Assembly: GCA_038049695.1 (NCBI GenBank)
Contig: CP142454.1
Coordinates: forward strand, 17,368,501-17,432,500
DNA: 64,000 nucleotides
DNA from: Cinnamomum chago
Lineage: Eukaryota > Streptophyta > Magnoliopsida > Laurales > Lauraceae
Direction: 5' to 3'
Shown here one piece after another: positions 1 through 11,874 of this stretch. The notes beneath the pieces were generated by a model. It saw only the letters and a list, made by a program, of their open reading frames with translations. It was not told the DNA's origin and ran no database searches. The translations under genes and the position numbers were made by a program. Within the stretch, counting starts at the first letter, position 1. The number at the start of each line of letters is the position of its first letter.

Positions 1-1635
1 GCATGGAAAATGAGTTTATTAACCCATTTTCAAATTCAAAGGTCTCAATGACCTCCTTGGAGAAGGCCCTTAAAAGCGGGACAGATGGAACAGAGAATGC
101 TGAAATCAATAGATCATCGTCCACACACAGGAAAAGTGATGTAATTGTGAGAGGGGTGCTATCTGTGACAGTGTTGTCTGCTGAGGACTTGCCTGCCATG
201 GATTTGATGGGAAAGTCTGACCCTTTTGTTGTGCTCCATATGAAGAAGACACACATAAAAAATAAAACAAGAGTAACTTTCAGACCCAGAAGTTTTATTT
301 TATTTTTTTCCTTCTCTCTGTTTCCTTTCTGTATGTCCATGTTGTGCATTTTTTCCTTTCTTTCTTGTTTCAGTCAAATATTACAATTGTGGTCCTTTCA
401 GGTTGTGAATGACACTCTAAATCCGGCCTGGAACCAGACTTTTGACTTTGTTGTGGAGGATGGGTTACATGATATGCTGACTCTGGAAGTTTATGATCAT
501 GACACATTTGGAAAGGTATGCTGCTGCTCAAGTGTGTTGTGGTTAGAGATTTCTTTGGCACAAAAACTTAATCGAAATTCTGCTGTGCATGGTCTTTGTA
601 CATCGTGTTGATATACCGAGGCATGGATACCATCTTAAGTGACTGGTGTGATGTTCCGACAGTGTGGATTTTTCTTATTAGATTCAAACTGTTCCTTGCT
701 TGTCATCGATGTCAAACATCCATTTGCATGGCACCCCCCAAAAGTCCAAACTTTTGTGCTGACCATCCACAGTCAGTCTACCATATCAATGGTCTTGATC
801 AAAGTACACATGCTCAATGGCATTCCTGTGTTGGAAAATTATCTATCCTGTTCTTGGTTCATGTCCACAATGACTTGATGTAGGCACTTGATGAGTGGGG
901 TGAAGCTGAAAAGAAATTTGGAAATAAGGCAACATGTTAGCCTGAATCGGTGTACCTTGTTTTCCACTGCTCAGTCAGTCAAGGCAAACTCGTGTTGCGT
1001 GTCATGGGCTCAAGCTGATCCAAAAATGAGCAGTGGAATATATGGGTGGCAATTCCTTACTTGACCTACCAACCTGAGCGGCCAATTCAGGGTTCAGGTT
1101 GATACCTTCTCTTTTGGTGATGGTGTCATGTGATTAGTGAATGAGTCAAGGTTCTGGTTGAGTCACTCTTGCTATGTTATTTGCCAATCTGATCTGAACC
1201 TGTCTAATTGCACCATACCTGCAAACCCAACCGGACCCAGACCTGTTAACCAAAGGGTTCAAGTTGACCATTTAGATTTCTGTGCTGGTTTTAGTTTGAC
1301 ATTTTGAAACTGATTAAAAGATGCAGAATGTTCTCGTTGAAACTATACATGGTACCTGCAATGCTTAACCTGACCCGACTCATTGCCACCCATGGAGGGA
1401 TAACAGCCATCTATCTCCTTGCCAATTGGCTATGGTGATCTGTCACTGAGTTCCTAAAATCATAAACTTCCATTAATTTTCTCTTCAGAACTACATGGGG
1501 AGATGCATCCTGACACTCACAAGGGTCATATTGGAAGGGGAATACAAGGACACTTACCAATTAGATGAAGCTAAATCTGGACGGCTGAATTTGCATCTCA
1601 AGTGGACACCGCAACCGATATTCCGGGATTCGTGA
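1..1635 (+). CDS. SYT5: Synaptotagmin-5-like (NTMC2T2-type) C2-domain protein, 3' part
   Basis: Three exons are visible: 1-272 (continuing from before the window), 402-515 and 1489-1635, with GT-AG introns in phase 0 and stop TGA at 1633-1635. Spliced, they give a C-terminal C2 domain: strand VIVRGVLSVTVLSAEDLP, calcium-loop residues in MDLMGKSDPFVV, then VVNDTLNPAWNQTFDF, VYDHDTFGK, NYMGRCILTLTRV, ending HLKWTPQPIFRDS. The end matches what I know of plant SYT5/NTMC2T2.1 proteins, which tether the ER to the plasma membrane through an N-terminal membrane anchor, an SMP lipid-transfer domain and C2 domains; those parts lie upstream of the window. The aspartates of both calcium loops are kept, so calcium-dependent lipid binding is plausible. 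Nothing looks broken in the visible part. The ATG at position 3 is internal, not the start. The family call is firm; the exact paralogue is less so. Confidence 0.85.
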
Positions 1636-2494
1636 TCCTATCAATAGGAGGTTGGAATGCCAAGCCACCACTCCAATGCATGCTCCTCCCAGTTCAGAGA
1701 AGAGGGTATGCAAGAAACTTCTACTCTTTTATTCAATTTCTTTGATAGGAATATTTGTCTCTGTGCACTCACCTGCAATGCTGAGAAATAAATCTCCAGT
1801 TCACATCTCACTGTATGTAGTACTTCTGGCTGTTCTCTTTCTTGAGAAGCTAATCTGTAGTCTTTTTACAGTGGTGAATAATGAGGAAATTAGTGCGGAA
1901 TTGAGAATAATAGTAGGGAAAGAAGCGGCCTTTTTTTTTTTTTGAACTTTCTTTGACTTACCACATTCAACTGCATTGATGCATGTTTGGAAGGGAATAT
2001 GTTTCTGTAGGGTGTTCTCGGATTGACTCGGTTGCATGCAATTGAATTCCTAGGAATTCTAGGATAATGTATTCGTAAGGCTAAAATTGAAGAAACAAAT
2101 GTGAAGATCCATAAATTGCCATAAAATAATCTCCCATTTAATGGAAAATTAATTAAGGGTAGATGGGAAATGAATACACAGCATGACCATGATAAATCAA
2201 ATCCTAGGAAAGGCAATGTCCCATCTAAATATCCACCTTTTTTATCCTTCACTCCTCAACTCTTTAATTAAAATACATTTTACATTGAATTGTTGGTAAT
2301 TCAATTCCATGCAAACAAAAGGGCTCATGGGGTTTAAGCCAATAGAAGCTCGACAAATGTCCAACACTTAGTGCCCATTCCTCTGTATTGAATTTGCATA
2401 TAAGACATGCTTTGGAGAAGGTAAAATTGAAGGGTACAGGTGGAGACCCACAAATGACCATCAAATAGTCTTTTATTTGTTTGAAAAATACATG
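1636..2494. other. 3' UTR and intergenic DNA after the SYT5-like gene
   Basis: This AT-rich stretch probably starts with the 3' UTR of the C2-domain gene. No open frame with recognisable protein similarity is seen on either strand. It precedes the repeated block that begins near 2495. Confidence 0.5.
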
Positions 2495-3977
2495 ACTTAT
2501 ACAAGAAGTGAATAAAAAGTGAATTCAAGTTTTAGATGTCAGTATTGGGTCCTCATTCTTAAGATCCAAAACATAAAAAAAAAAAAGCATCTGCCCATGC
2601 TACCTCTAGGTCCAAGTTTCGGTTTGATTGTCACAAACTCAGCCTTCCCAAATAATGGCAATGTATGCACATCCAAACCGTGAATTAAAAGTCCCTTGGC
2701 TGTTGTTGCTCAGCTGCTTAGGCGCATCGAGGTGTGCGTGGTTGCATGAGTTTGAATCTCTTGTGAGAAAAAAAAAAAAGGAAAGAAAAAAAGAAAAAGA
2801 AGAGAGAGTCTAGTAAAAAGTCATTCATGATATGATAGGCATCGCAAAATTTTCCTTCAGTGGAAGGAATGTTGGTCATTGATCAGATCTATTTAAAAAA
2901 AAAAAATTAATGGATGGGAAGTGATTGCCCAAACTAATGGTGAATATCTAATGGTGAATATCACCTTGACCGGAGGAAGATTTTATTTGGTGATGCATGA
3001 ACTAACTGCACATCACCTGGAAGGTTTGGGTCTTGAATAGTTGGATACATTAAATAGAAGATTGTGAATTTGTAAAAAAAGGTTGTTTATTATTATCTCA
3101 ATTACATTTTTTTTTCTCAAGGGAGAATATTGCTTCAAGAAATGGATCTCGGATCTACTAGGATAAAACTGGGTTAAACCATTGTGTAAATGGGTTCCCA
3201 CATGCCGACTAAAGCATTTGTTTATTATTAGCTTTCCATCTAATGGACTTCCATGATCATTATGCATTTTAGTGGGCCCAACTAGGATGAGCATTTTCTC
3301 CTAAAATATTTCCGGGCACTGTGTAGCGCTCCCCATATAATATATATAACTATTAAAATTTTGGGCCATGGATCAATAGGTTAAAATGATCTAATGAGCC
3401 TGAAATTTTATAAAGAGACATGGCCATGAACATCTCTCCATGCCCCATTCCCACCTCAGGTGGGACCCAGGTGGTGCCATTGGTATATTCAGGTAGAATC
3501 GGGATCCTCTGAGACCAATCATGGTCTGTTGGCAGGGCAGTCCAGGGTGACGTGGCGAACTGTAATGGGTTCACTCATGATCACCGTAGGGTAAAGCCTC
3601 ACCAGATCCACTCATTTAGGTAATTGGGTGTGAACTCTGAAAACCGTGGACCTGATTTAAATCAAGCCCATCCAGTGGACTGACCGGGTCCGGATTATGA
3701 ATTGAGTCTCTTGGACCTGTTCACGATTTTTCGAGCCCGAGTCCTCTGGGCATTTGAGGATCCCATTGTCAATCCATACCTAGACTGGTTAGTTAAATAA
3801 TCAGGCCTTCAAGCTCAAGCCTAACCCAGCACAAAAAGCCATAAGCCCAATACAACTAAAATGGAAAACAAAGATTAAAATTAAAATTACCAAATATCAC
3901 AAGATACAAAATGAACTGATAATTTACTTCAATAAAAGCCCATGGCACAGTTAATAAGAAAAACCCACTCCAATCAA

Positions 3978-6900
3978 TTAATTTTCGTCAGCCTCTGAGG
4001 AAACTGCAGGCAACTTCCCACAATCATAGTTTACGACACCAACAAAGATCCTCTTATAAAGAAACCTATAGAAGATCTTATCCCTGATGAACTTGGCCAT
4101 CCAACTTGAACCTCCTTGCTGCGCCCACCCAGAAAGATAAGCCCCTGTTATCAAACCTGCAGCCCTCCATCTCCTCTCATACACATACCCCTCCAATGCC
4201 TCTTTTATCCCCTTTGATCTAATTCCTCCATCCTTTATGAACGAATTTCCGATATGTCGGCTGAGGACGACGGCATCCTCAAGGGCTGCACAACCACCTT
4301 GGCCTAAGTCGGGTGTCATTGGATGCATGGCGTCGCCGGCGACCGTCACGTTCCCTTTGCACGTGGGCCCAAATATGAGGTCCAAAGGAAACCTAAACAT
4401 CAGTGGGGCTGATGTTAATGTAGAGAGATCAGTGTGTTGAACCACATCTAAGTAAGCTGATGGGAAGTTCTTAGCCATGTTCTCCAATACATCTTTCTGT
4501 ATAAGCTCTGGGTCTTTTGTAGCTTCATCACCTGAAGAAGTTTAAAGGAAACAATCTGCTGCGAGTATTCTTGATAGACTAGAATGTGAAGCACAATTTG
4601 GGAAGAAAATGTCACACTCCCACCACATGAATGTGGTAATTTATATCGTTTATTCAATGGGTTCATTGGCTATTTTTAAGTGGTAACTGATGGAACTCCT
4701 CTTCCACACACCATAGAAAGCAAGGACAAATTATGACTTAATCCATGAGAAGAAATGAGAGAGAACATACCTTGGACACAAGATTTGTGGACGATGAACC
4801 AAAAAACATCTGTGCTATTGGGAGTAACAAAACCTGCTCTTAGGCCATCATGCACAAACTGCTCGACTTGATGTTTTAACCCATGTCCTTGTGGGTAAAC
4901 AGCTAAACCTCGCACCCCGATTCGACCCGAATGGATTGGAGCCGAAAGTCCTAGCCACCGAGCCACCACTGAGTGCACCCCATCGCACCCTATTAAAACC
5001 TACCAAATGTAAATGTCACTCACTAGGAAACAATCACTCCGGATTGGAGGTGTTCATGGGCCACATTGACCCGAAGCTTGTTCAAGCTTGGCCCATATGG
5101 CTATCGGCAGGCCAAGATCCAGCCCATGGCCTGAAAGTCAGGCCCAGGATCCCGTTTGAAAAGCATAATATACACCCTTTGTTCTAAGCATGTATATGCC
5201 CAGGCTCGACCTATTTAACCATCAGAGCATAAATGGACCTGAGTGAACTAGGCCATTGGCAATTTAGGTAGCTCACATGTGCAAAATTGAGTATGGACCA
5301 TTTTCATTTCTTTTACCACAGCCTGTTCCTTCGTTGGAGGGATAAGGTTCTTTGCCATAAAAGTCCCTTTTTTTTCAAACCTGCGCGTGTGAGTTTATTA
5401 TTATTATATTTGTTATATGGGTACACAACTTTTGAGGCAACCCAGGGATCAATTCCTGATCCTTGCCCACGGAGTGTCTTTTGTTTCTTATGAGTTTATA
5501 ATTAGCCCACATCCCCAGTGTAACAAATAGAAATAATATAATAAAAAATAGTAAGTCTCTCTCAAGCTCAAGCTTATATTAAAATTTTATAAGCTCATGT
5601 TTATGGGGCCTATTTGGACCAAACATATGACCCTCCTAAATTTCACATGTCCACTAACTTTCGGTCAGATCTGAATTTATTAGACCGTTGGATCTACTAT
5701 GTATCGTTGACTATTAAACTTTTGGGCCCATAAGGAGATGATAAAAATTACGGTTGAGACTGATTTTTTACAGAGAGGAAGATCTCATGGAGTCCTTGAA
5801 AACCCCCCCAACTCCATCTCTATGTGGGCCCCACCACACACTTAAGTTTATTTTATCCTAAGTTTGAACTTAGGAGAGCCTTGCTCAATAAAAAAATATC
5901 AATATATATCTTTAATTACTTTTTTTTACCGCTGTTAAGGGGGCTGGAACTCAAGAGCGTGATCGCATACATATGAGAAAGCAGCTGAAGAAAGCCCACA
6001 TAAATGAAAAATAAGGGCATACAAATGCGAATATGGGACGTATCCAGATTTTGAACCCCCAGGCAGTACCACCCAGGTTAGAAGCCGTTATTATATCTTT
6101 AATTAGTTGAAAGAAACAAGAAGTAGGAGAAATGATTCTCTTGGACATATGTGGAGAGAGAAGTTCTTCAACAATTACTATTTTAATATCATATCATAGA
6201 ATAACAGGTTTTAATCAAAAGTTACCTTAGCATTGATGATGGTTCCATCCTCCATGTGGAGCACAGCTAAAGAAGAATCTTGGTGGACCTTGGTGGTGAT
6301 GGAAGCCAACTTTGATGAGAAAAGAATAGTCTCCGGTGGCAGCTCCTGGGCCAGGGCCTCCAATAGAACTTTGCGGTGCACCGATCTCACTCCCATCCCT
6401 TCCCTGTAACAAAGTTTCACATCACACACAAACTTTTGGTTCAGATCATTAATCAAGTATGGACCCACTCCTGGATTCAAGATGAGGAGTCCGTATCCAT
6501 TATGTCTCATCAGATGAACTGCTTAGAATAAGACCACAGAAAGCAGAGAAAGAGAGGAGACAGGGAAACTGAGAGAGGTGTTTGATTTAGCTGTACCCAT
6601 CTTGTTTTCCACTGAAAGTAATTGGTACCACTTTTCCGCTGCCCAAATCAGTGACATATCCCCTGAATTCACAAGAGAAAGCTGTTACTATATGTTATTC
6701 ATGTCATGCATCTGAACCTTCAGCCTAAATAAATAATAATAATTTTTTTTTTGCAGGATTTGGGTTAATCCTTTTTATTAATTTTGGTTGGAGTATGTTC
6801 AAGGCTATCCATGCAGGGTTGTTTGTTTAACACTTTGATTATCTGCTTCACTCTATGGAAATTCATTTATGTGGGGAGCATGAAAAAGCAAAATATGGAT

Positions 6901-7255
6901 TTTATAAGAGAAATAATTTAAAAAAAAGTTTATTCAAAAAAATACTGCACCACATCAGACTGTGAAAAAATTAAATGCAAAACATGACATCTAATGTTAC
7001 CGAAAGACAGAAAGATTAAATAGGTTTCATTCATACTTAGTAAAAGCAGAGTAGAGGGAGGTGAGCTTGGGAGCTACTCCAAGTACATCTATTGCGCGCC
7101 AGGCGTTGGGGAAGAGGCTGAGACCTGCACCCTTGGCTCGTAGCTTGCGGGACTTCTCAAGGACCATGGCTTGGATTCCTACCTGCTTCAATCCCAGTGC
7201 CGTTGCCAGCCCCGCAATCCCCCCTCCAACAATCACCACATCGTAGTATTTCTCC

Positions 7256-7257
<2 letters not shown>
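3978..7257 (-). CDS. FAD-dependent monooxygenase A (MO1/MO2-like)
   Basis: Five exons: 7257-7037, 6662-6597, 6403-6226, 4999-4771 and 4531-3978 (stop TAA at 3980-3978). Phases agree at every junction and give 415 aa, the usual length for plant MO1/MO2-type group A flavin monooxygenases (related to salicylate hydroxylase and zeaxanthin epoxidase). The FAD dinucleotide fold VVIVGGGIAGLATALGL is near residues 7-23 with the ribose-binding Glu at 34. The DG motif GCDG is at 159-162, and the GD motif GDAMHPMTPDLGQGG at 297-311. The C-terminus has YERRWRAAGL and DCGKLP. Known family members use NAD(P)H and oxygen to hydroxylate aromatic or other small substrates; the substrate here cannot be inferred. 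The MEKYYD start is shared by all five copies; an in-frame ATG at 7299 lies within 10 bases of the TATA box and is unlikely to be transcribed. Residues 350-380 differ from the other copies (RDKIFYRFLYKR). Intron 3 is long (1,226 bp). Confidence 0.87.

Positions 7258-7291
<34 letters not shown>
7258..7291. repeat. (CT)n/(CA)n microsatellite in the 5' leader of gene A
   Basis: A CT dinucleotide run passes into CA directly upstream of the ATG. Similar but shorter or broken CT tracts precede genes B, C, D and E. On the minus strand it is a GA-rich leader. Confidence 0.85.
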
Positions 7292-7293
<2 letters not shown>

Positions 7294-7305
7294 CAACACA
7301 CTTCA

Positions 7306-7313
7306 TTTTTATA
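7306..7313 (-). promoter_or_regulatory. TATA box of monooxygenase A
   Basis: On the minus strand TATAAAAA lies about 49 bases before the ATG, followed by a (CA/CT)n leader. A TATA motif sits at the equivalent place in all five paralogues, which is the main support. Confidence 0.5.
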
Positions 7314-7430
7314 CGAGGGAGATTCTTCAATGATAGTCTTCCACTGAGGAGAAATTTGAAGGCAGCCACACTATAATCGGCACAAGTCAAGGACGAATGG
7401 GAAAATTTGTACGGTGACAATCTTTTTATC

Positions 7431-8257
7431 GAGAAATTCTAAAGGCACCAGGGTGGAAGGCCCATACAGCTCAAACGGAATCGGAACCCACTTTGACACC
7501 ATTCAAAAAAACCATATACCAACCCATAAGTTTAAGCTCATAGGCCTTCCTACAGGTATATTAAGACATGTCAAGCCTATTACTTAGAAAATTTGGGATG
7601 TAGGACTTCCCAACATCTCTCTCCATCTTTCTCTCCCGCTCTCTGCCTCTCGCCATATCGAGAAATTCTAAAGGCACCTGGGTGGAAGGCTCATACAGGT
7701 CAAACGAGATCGGAACCCACTCTAATATCATATAAAAAAACCATATACCAACTCATAAGTTTAAACTCATAGGTGGAAGGCCCCATACAGGTATATTAAG
7801 ACATATTAAACCTATTACTTAAGAAATTTGGGATGTGGGACTTCCCAACACCTCTCCCCATCTTTCTCTCTCGCTCTCTGCCTCTCGCCAGCCGCTCTCC
7901 CTCTCCCTCTCCTTGCCCGCCCGCCCACCCTCCGCCCTCTCCCTCTCCCTCTCCCTCTCCCTGCCCTCTGCTCGCCCAGTCTCCCTCTCCTGTCTCTCTC
8001 CCTCTCCCTCTCTTTCTCTCTGTCGCTCCCTCCCCTTCAGCAGCACCGAGGGGATAGTGGGGGTGGGGATGTAGGTGGATGCAGAAAGAAGCGGGCTGGA
8101 GTAGGGGTCAGTGGCGAGGTCGGGCAGCAGTTGCCGGAGTGGGGAGAGGGAGAGAGAAGGAAGGAGAGGGAGAGGGGTATTTTTGTCATGTGTATTTAAA
8201 AAAAAAACATACTGTGGGGGTGCTCAGCAAAAGATGTGGGTGAGTTTAGAATTTCTC
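7431..8257. mobile_element. Mutator-like non-autonomous element with 9-bp target duplication
   Basis: The ends are inverted copies of GAGAAATTCTAAA (7431-7443 and 8257-8245). They are flanked by a perfect 9-bp direct repeat CTTTTTATC (7422-7430 and 8258-8266). The paralogous positions near 26810 and 27105 read CTTTTTATC once, followed by matching flank, so they are empty sites. No transposase frame is present. The left 0.23 kb is duplicated in tandem (7429-7656 and 7657-7890), so the left terminus occurs twice. The centre (about 7860-8040) is a CT-rich low-complexity tract. A 9-bp duplication fits Mutator-type transposition. Confidence 0.8.
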
Positions 8258-8266
8258 CTTTTTATC

Positions 8267-8509
8267 AGCATGGTTTGATGATCCTCACAAGATTATTAAT
8301 GAAGAAGACGGCCTACCCCATTGGACTCTTCCTAGAAGGATCTTTTTGCTACTTTGTGAAACACTCACAAACGTATCCGACTATTAAAAATGATGGAATC
8401 GATATTAAAAAAAAAAAAAAACAAGAAGATATAATACTGATAACAAACTATAAAATAAAGCTGGGCCGCCCTCATTTTAGATCCGATTAATAAATCAGGT
8501 GGCCATCCC
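8267..8509. repeat. Gene-upstream flank repeat
   Basis: This segment (GATCCTCACAAGATTATTAA onward) recurs at about 27120, 29870, 48750 and 54850, that is in the upstream flanks of the other gene copies. No coding sequence is recognised. Confidence 0.7.
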
Positions 8510-9583
8510 TATGCATGTCAAACGGGCCGGGCTGGGCCCCAACTTGGAGCGGGCTGAGCCGTGCTTGGCGTGCCTCTTTCATTTTTTTCTCGATTAATTT
8601 TTTTCATCTTTTTGGTAATAAAATTAAAAATTAGAACATAAGCACGGAGAATGACAGAGATATTTAAGTGGTTCGGTCAAACTCGACCTACCCATGTTCA
8701 AATAATTAATATTAATTAAAAAAATCCTTTTAAAAAGCCTTATTCTCTCACATAAATTTATATTTATTATGGCTAAGGTTGTATGTATATGGGTTGGTTG
8801 GAACCTAATATCTGATTGGACACATTTCAAAGAAACACATGTGAGTCCAAGACGAGATCCATGGTGTGAGACACTAGTGAAGAGACCAAACTATACTTAA
8901 AGCTGATTATGTTTTAATGGGATAATGTAATCATAATAAAAGTAAAGGTAACATTATATATTTATATATTTTGGATTACTATTATAAGTTTATAACGATT
9001 GATCGGGCCAGAGAAGAATATTAGAAAGGAATGTAATTTGGGTCAATAAATTTAGGTTTGGTTTCAATTAGACCAAAGTTCCCAACCTATTTTCCAAGCT
9101 TACCTGGCCAAATCAAGCCATCTAGTGATGTTTGGTAGGTGCCAAAATAAAAAATGCACATAAAAAGTTTGTGTTCTATTTAGGCCCAATTTCCACAATG
9201 ATTTTGTCACAATAGGCCCACCTGTTATATAATGATTGACATCCTTTATTTTTTTTTAGTAAATAAAACTTTGATTAAAAGAAAAAGAATGGGAGGGTTA
9301 GAGTATTTATAGACTTTGTAAAGTTAAAAAGGACACAAAATACCTCTTATATGACCATTTTATGGCTGTTGATGGGTTAAAATGAATAATTTTTTAAAAA
9401 TAGTCATTTTTGGGCGGGCTAGACAGGCCGATCTTGGCGGGCTGCAGGGGCCAGCCCACTGGCAGTACCAAATGGGCCAACGGGCCCAGGCTCCTCGGAC
9501 ATGAGCCGGGCCGGGCCACGAGTCGTTGATTGGCGGGCCAGGACATGCAGAACCGGGCCGGCCCAACCCATTTGACATCCCTA
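8510..9583. mobile_element. hAT-like non-autonomous element
   Basis: The termini are imperfect inverted repeats: TATGCATGTCAAACGGG at the left and, on the complement, TAGGGATGTCAAATGGG at the right. The flanks carry an 8-bp duplication with one mismatch, GCCATCCC (8502-8509) and GCCATCGC (9584-9591). Subterminal DNA is rich in GGGCC motifs. The paralogous position at about 30055 runs straight through without the element. No transposase frame is visible; the 9360-9650 open frame is GC-rich subterminal DNA. Confidence 0.75.
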
Positions 9584-9591
9584 GCCATCGC

Positions 9592-10279
9592 CTTCCGAGC
9601 TGGAGTCTCATTTCGAACCTTTGGATTAAGGCTGACTCCATTCTTGTCATTCCAACCCTATGACTTTTTTAACTCATGACTTTTTTAACTCTAATCGGCC
9701 AACTGAACCGTGTTAACTCTATATAGTTTCTGGTTCAATTTGTATTAACATTTTCGACCAGACTGATAAATGTGTAGGTGTAGGTTTGAGTAACAGACTT
9801 TCCACTCTACCTAGCAATCCAATCAGATGATTTATTGTATTTTTACCCACCAACCTGACTGGAGCTAACTAAGTAATTCTGCATTTGGGTTGACCCTTTC
9901 GACTTTCAAATTGGGTTTGAACGGTCATTTAAAATCAAATTTGTAAACAGTTATGTTCGGGTTGGGCAATTAAATGTGTTCGGTAGGTAATTTACAATCC
10001 AATATATAAATAGTCATGTTCAAGAGAGAGTGGATGCTGATAAATACATGACTAGACGAGCAGAGGAGGTAAAGCAGAGGAGGTAAATAGTATTCTAAGC
10101 CCAGGTCCTAATAAGATTTTTTTTAAATTAATAAAAATAGACATAAACTAATGTACATTTATTAAAAGCTAGAGAGTAAAAGGAATTAAGATTTGAAATT
10201 TATCAGTGAAAAAAGGTTTATAATATATAAAATCTTAATAAATTTTAACATTCATTGAGTTTGAATTAAAGTGAATGAC
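9592..10279. repeat. Duplicated non-coding upstream flank
   Basis: The stretch shares long similarity with 33630-34130 and 55140-55650, for example around TCATGTTCAAGAGAGAGTGG (10015, 33878, 55519). No coding potential is evident. It is the far upstream flank of gene A, copied with the array. Confidence 0.7.
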
Positions 10280-11874
10280 ATATACAAGAAGTGATTAAAG
10301 TGAATTCAAGTTTTAGATGTCAGTATTGGGTCCTCATTCTTAAGATCCAAAACATTCAAAAAAATGCATCTGCGCATGCTACCTCTAGGTCCAAGTTTCG
10401 GTTTGACTGTCACCATTAGATTGAAGGGTTAATAATGACGACGTCGACAACGATGATAATAATCAGAATCATAATAATGATAATAAAGAGACATGACTGA
10501 ATCTTACAATACATGACATCTTTTGCAAACCTCAGCCTTCCCAAATAATGGCAATGTGTGCACATCCAAACCGTCAATTAAAAGTTCCTTCGCTATTGTT
10601 CAGCTGGTTAGGCACATTGTGGTGTGCGTGATTGCATGAATTTGAGTTTTTTGTAACAAAAAAAAAAAAAAAGAAAGAAAAAAAGAAAAAGAAGAGAGAG
10701 TCTATTAAAAAATCATTCATGATATGATAGGCATCGCAAAATTTTCCTTCAGTGGAAGGAATGTTGGTCATTGATCAGATCTATTTAAAAAAAAAAATCT
10801 GGATGGGAAGTGATTGCCCAAACTAATGGTGAATATCACCTTGACCGGAGGAAGATTTTATTTGGTGATGCATGAACTAACTGCACATCACCTGGAAGGT
10901 TTGGGTCTTGAATAGTTGGATACATTAAATAGAAGATTGTGAATTTGTTCAAAAAGGTTGTTTATTATTATCTCAATCACATTTTTTTTTTCAAGGGAGA
11001 ATATTGCTTCAAGAAATTAAATGGATCTCGGATCTACTAGGATAAAACTGGGTTAAACCATTGTGTAAATGGGTTTCCACATGCCGACTAAAGCATTTGT
11101 CTATTATTAGCTTTCCCTCCAATGGACTTCCATGATCATTATGCATTCCAGTGGGCCCAACTAGGAAGAGCATTTTCTCCTAAAATACGTCCGAATGCTG
11201 TGTAGCGCTCCCCATTTATATATGTAACTATTAAAACTATGGGCCATGAATCAATGGGTTAAGATGATCTAATGGGCCTGAAATTTTATAACGAAACAAG
11301 GCCATGAACATCTCTACATACCCCATTCCCACCTCAAGTCGGACCCCAGGTGGTGTCATTGGTATATTCAAGTAGAATCAGGATCCTCTGAGATCAATCA
11401 TCGCTTGTTGGCAAGGCTGTCCAGAGTGACGTGGCAGATCATGATAGGTTCATTCATGGTCACCATGGGATAAAGCCTCAGCAGATCCACTCATTTAGGT
11501 TCTTGGGTGTGAACTCTGAAATCCATGGACCTGATTTAAATCAAGGAATGACCGGGACCAGATTATGAATTGAGTCTCTTGGACCTGTTCACGATTTTTC
11601 GAGCCCGAGTCCTCTGGGCATTTGAGGATCCCATTGTCAATCCATACCTAGACTGGTTAGCATCAGGCCTTCCAGCTCAAGCCTGACCCAGCACAAAAGG
11701 CCAAAAGCCCAATACAACTAAAATGGAAAACAAAGATTAAAATTAAAATTAACATTAACAAATATCACAAGATACAAAGTGAACCCATAATTTACTTCAA
11801 CAAGAGCCCATGGCACACTGAAAAACATTCACAGTGGTATTACTAATAAAATAAGAAAACCCCACTCCAATCAA

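Larger units (their letters stand above)
2495..7400. repeat. Tandem duplication block A (monooxygenase A plus flanks)
   Basis: The block is collinear with 10280-15125. Shared landmarks outside the genes include AGTTTTAGATGTCAGTATTG (2528 and 10311), the purine tract after TTTGAATCTC/TTTGAGTTTT (2760 and 10650) and CACCTTGACCGGAGGAAG (2960 and 10830). Both blocks also carry the same roughly 0.9-kb extra segment in intron 3 of the gene, which C, D and E lack. This makes A and B a sister pair. Confidence 0.8.

Noticed and set aside
6211-6510. Longer minus-strand frame running into exon 3 of gene A
   Set aside because: The extra N-terminal part is intron 2; the acceptor TTACAG and exon 2 at 6597-6662 fit all five paralogues.
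7819-8199. Overlapping open frames rich in Ser/Pro/Leu or Arg/Glu
   Set aside because: They are translations of the CT-rich tract inside the Mutator-like element and follow its periodicity, not a protein.
9360-9650. Minus-strand open frame of 96 codons
   Set aside because: It lies in the GGGCC-rich subterminal DNA of the hAT-like element and has no family resemblance.
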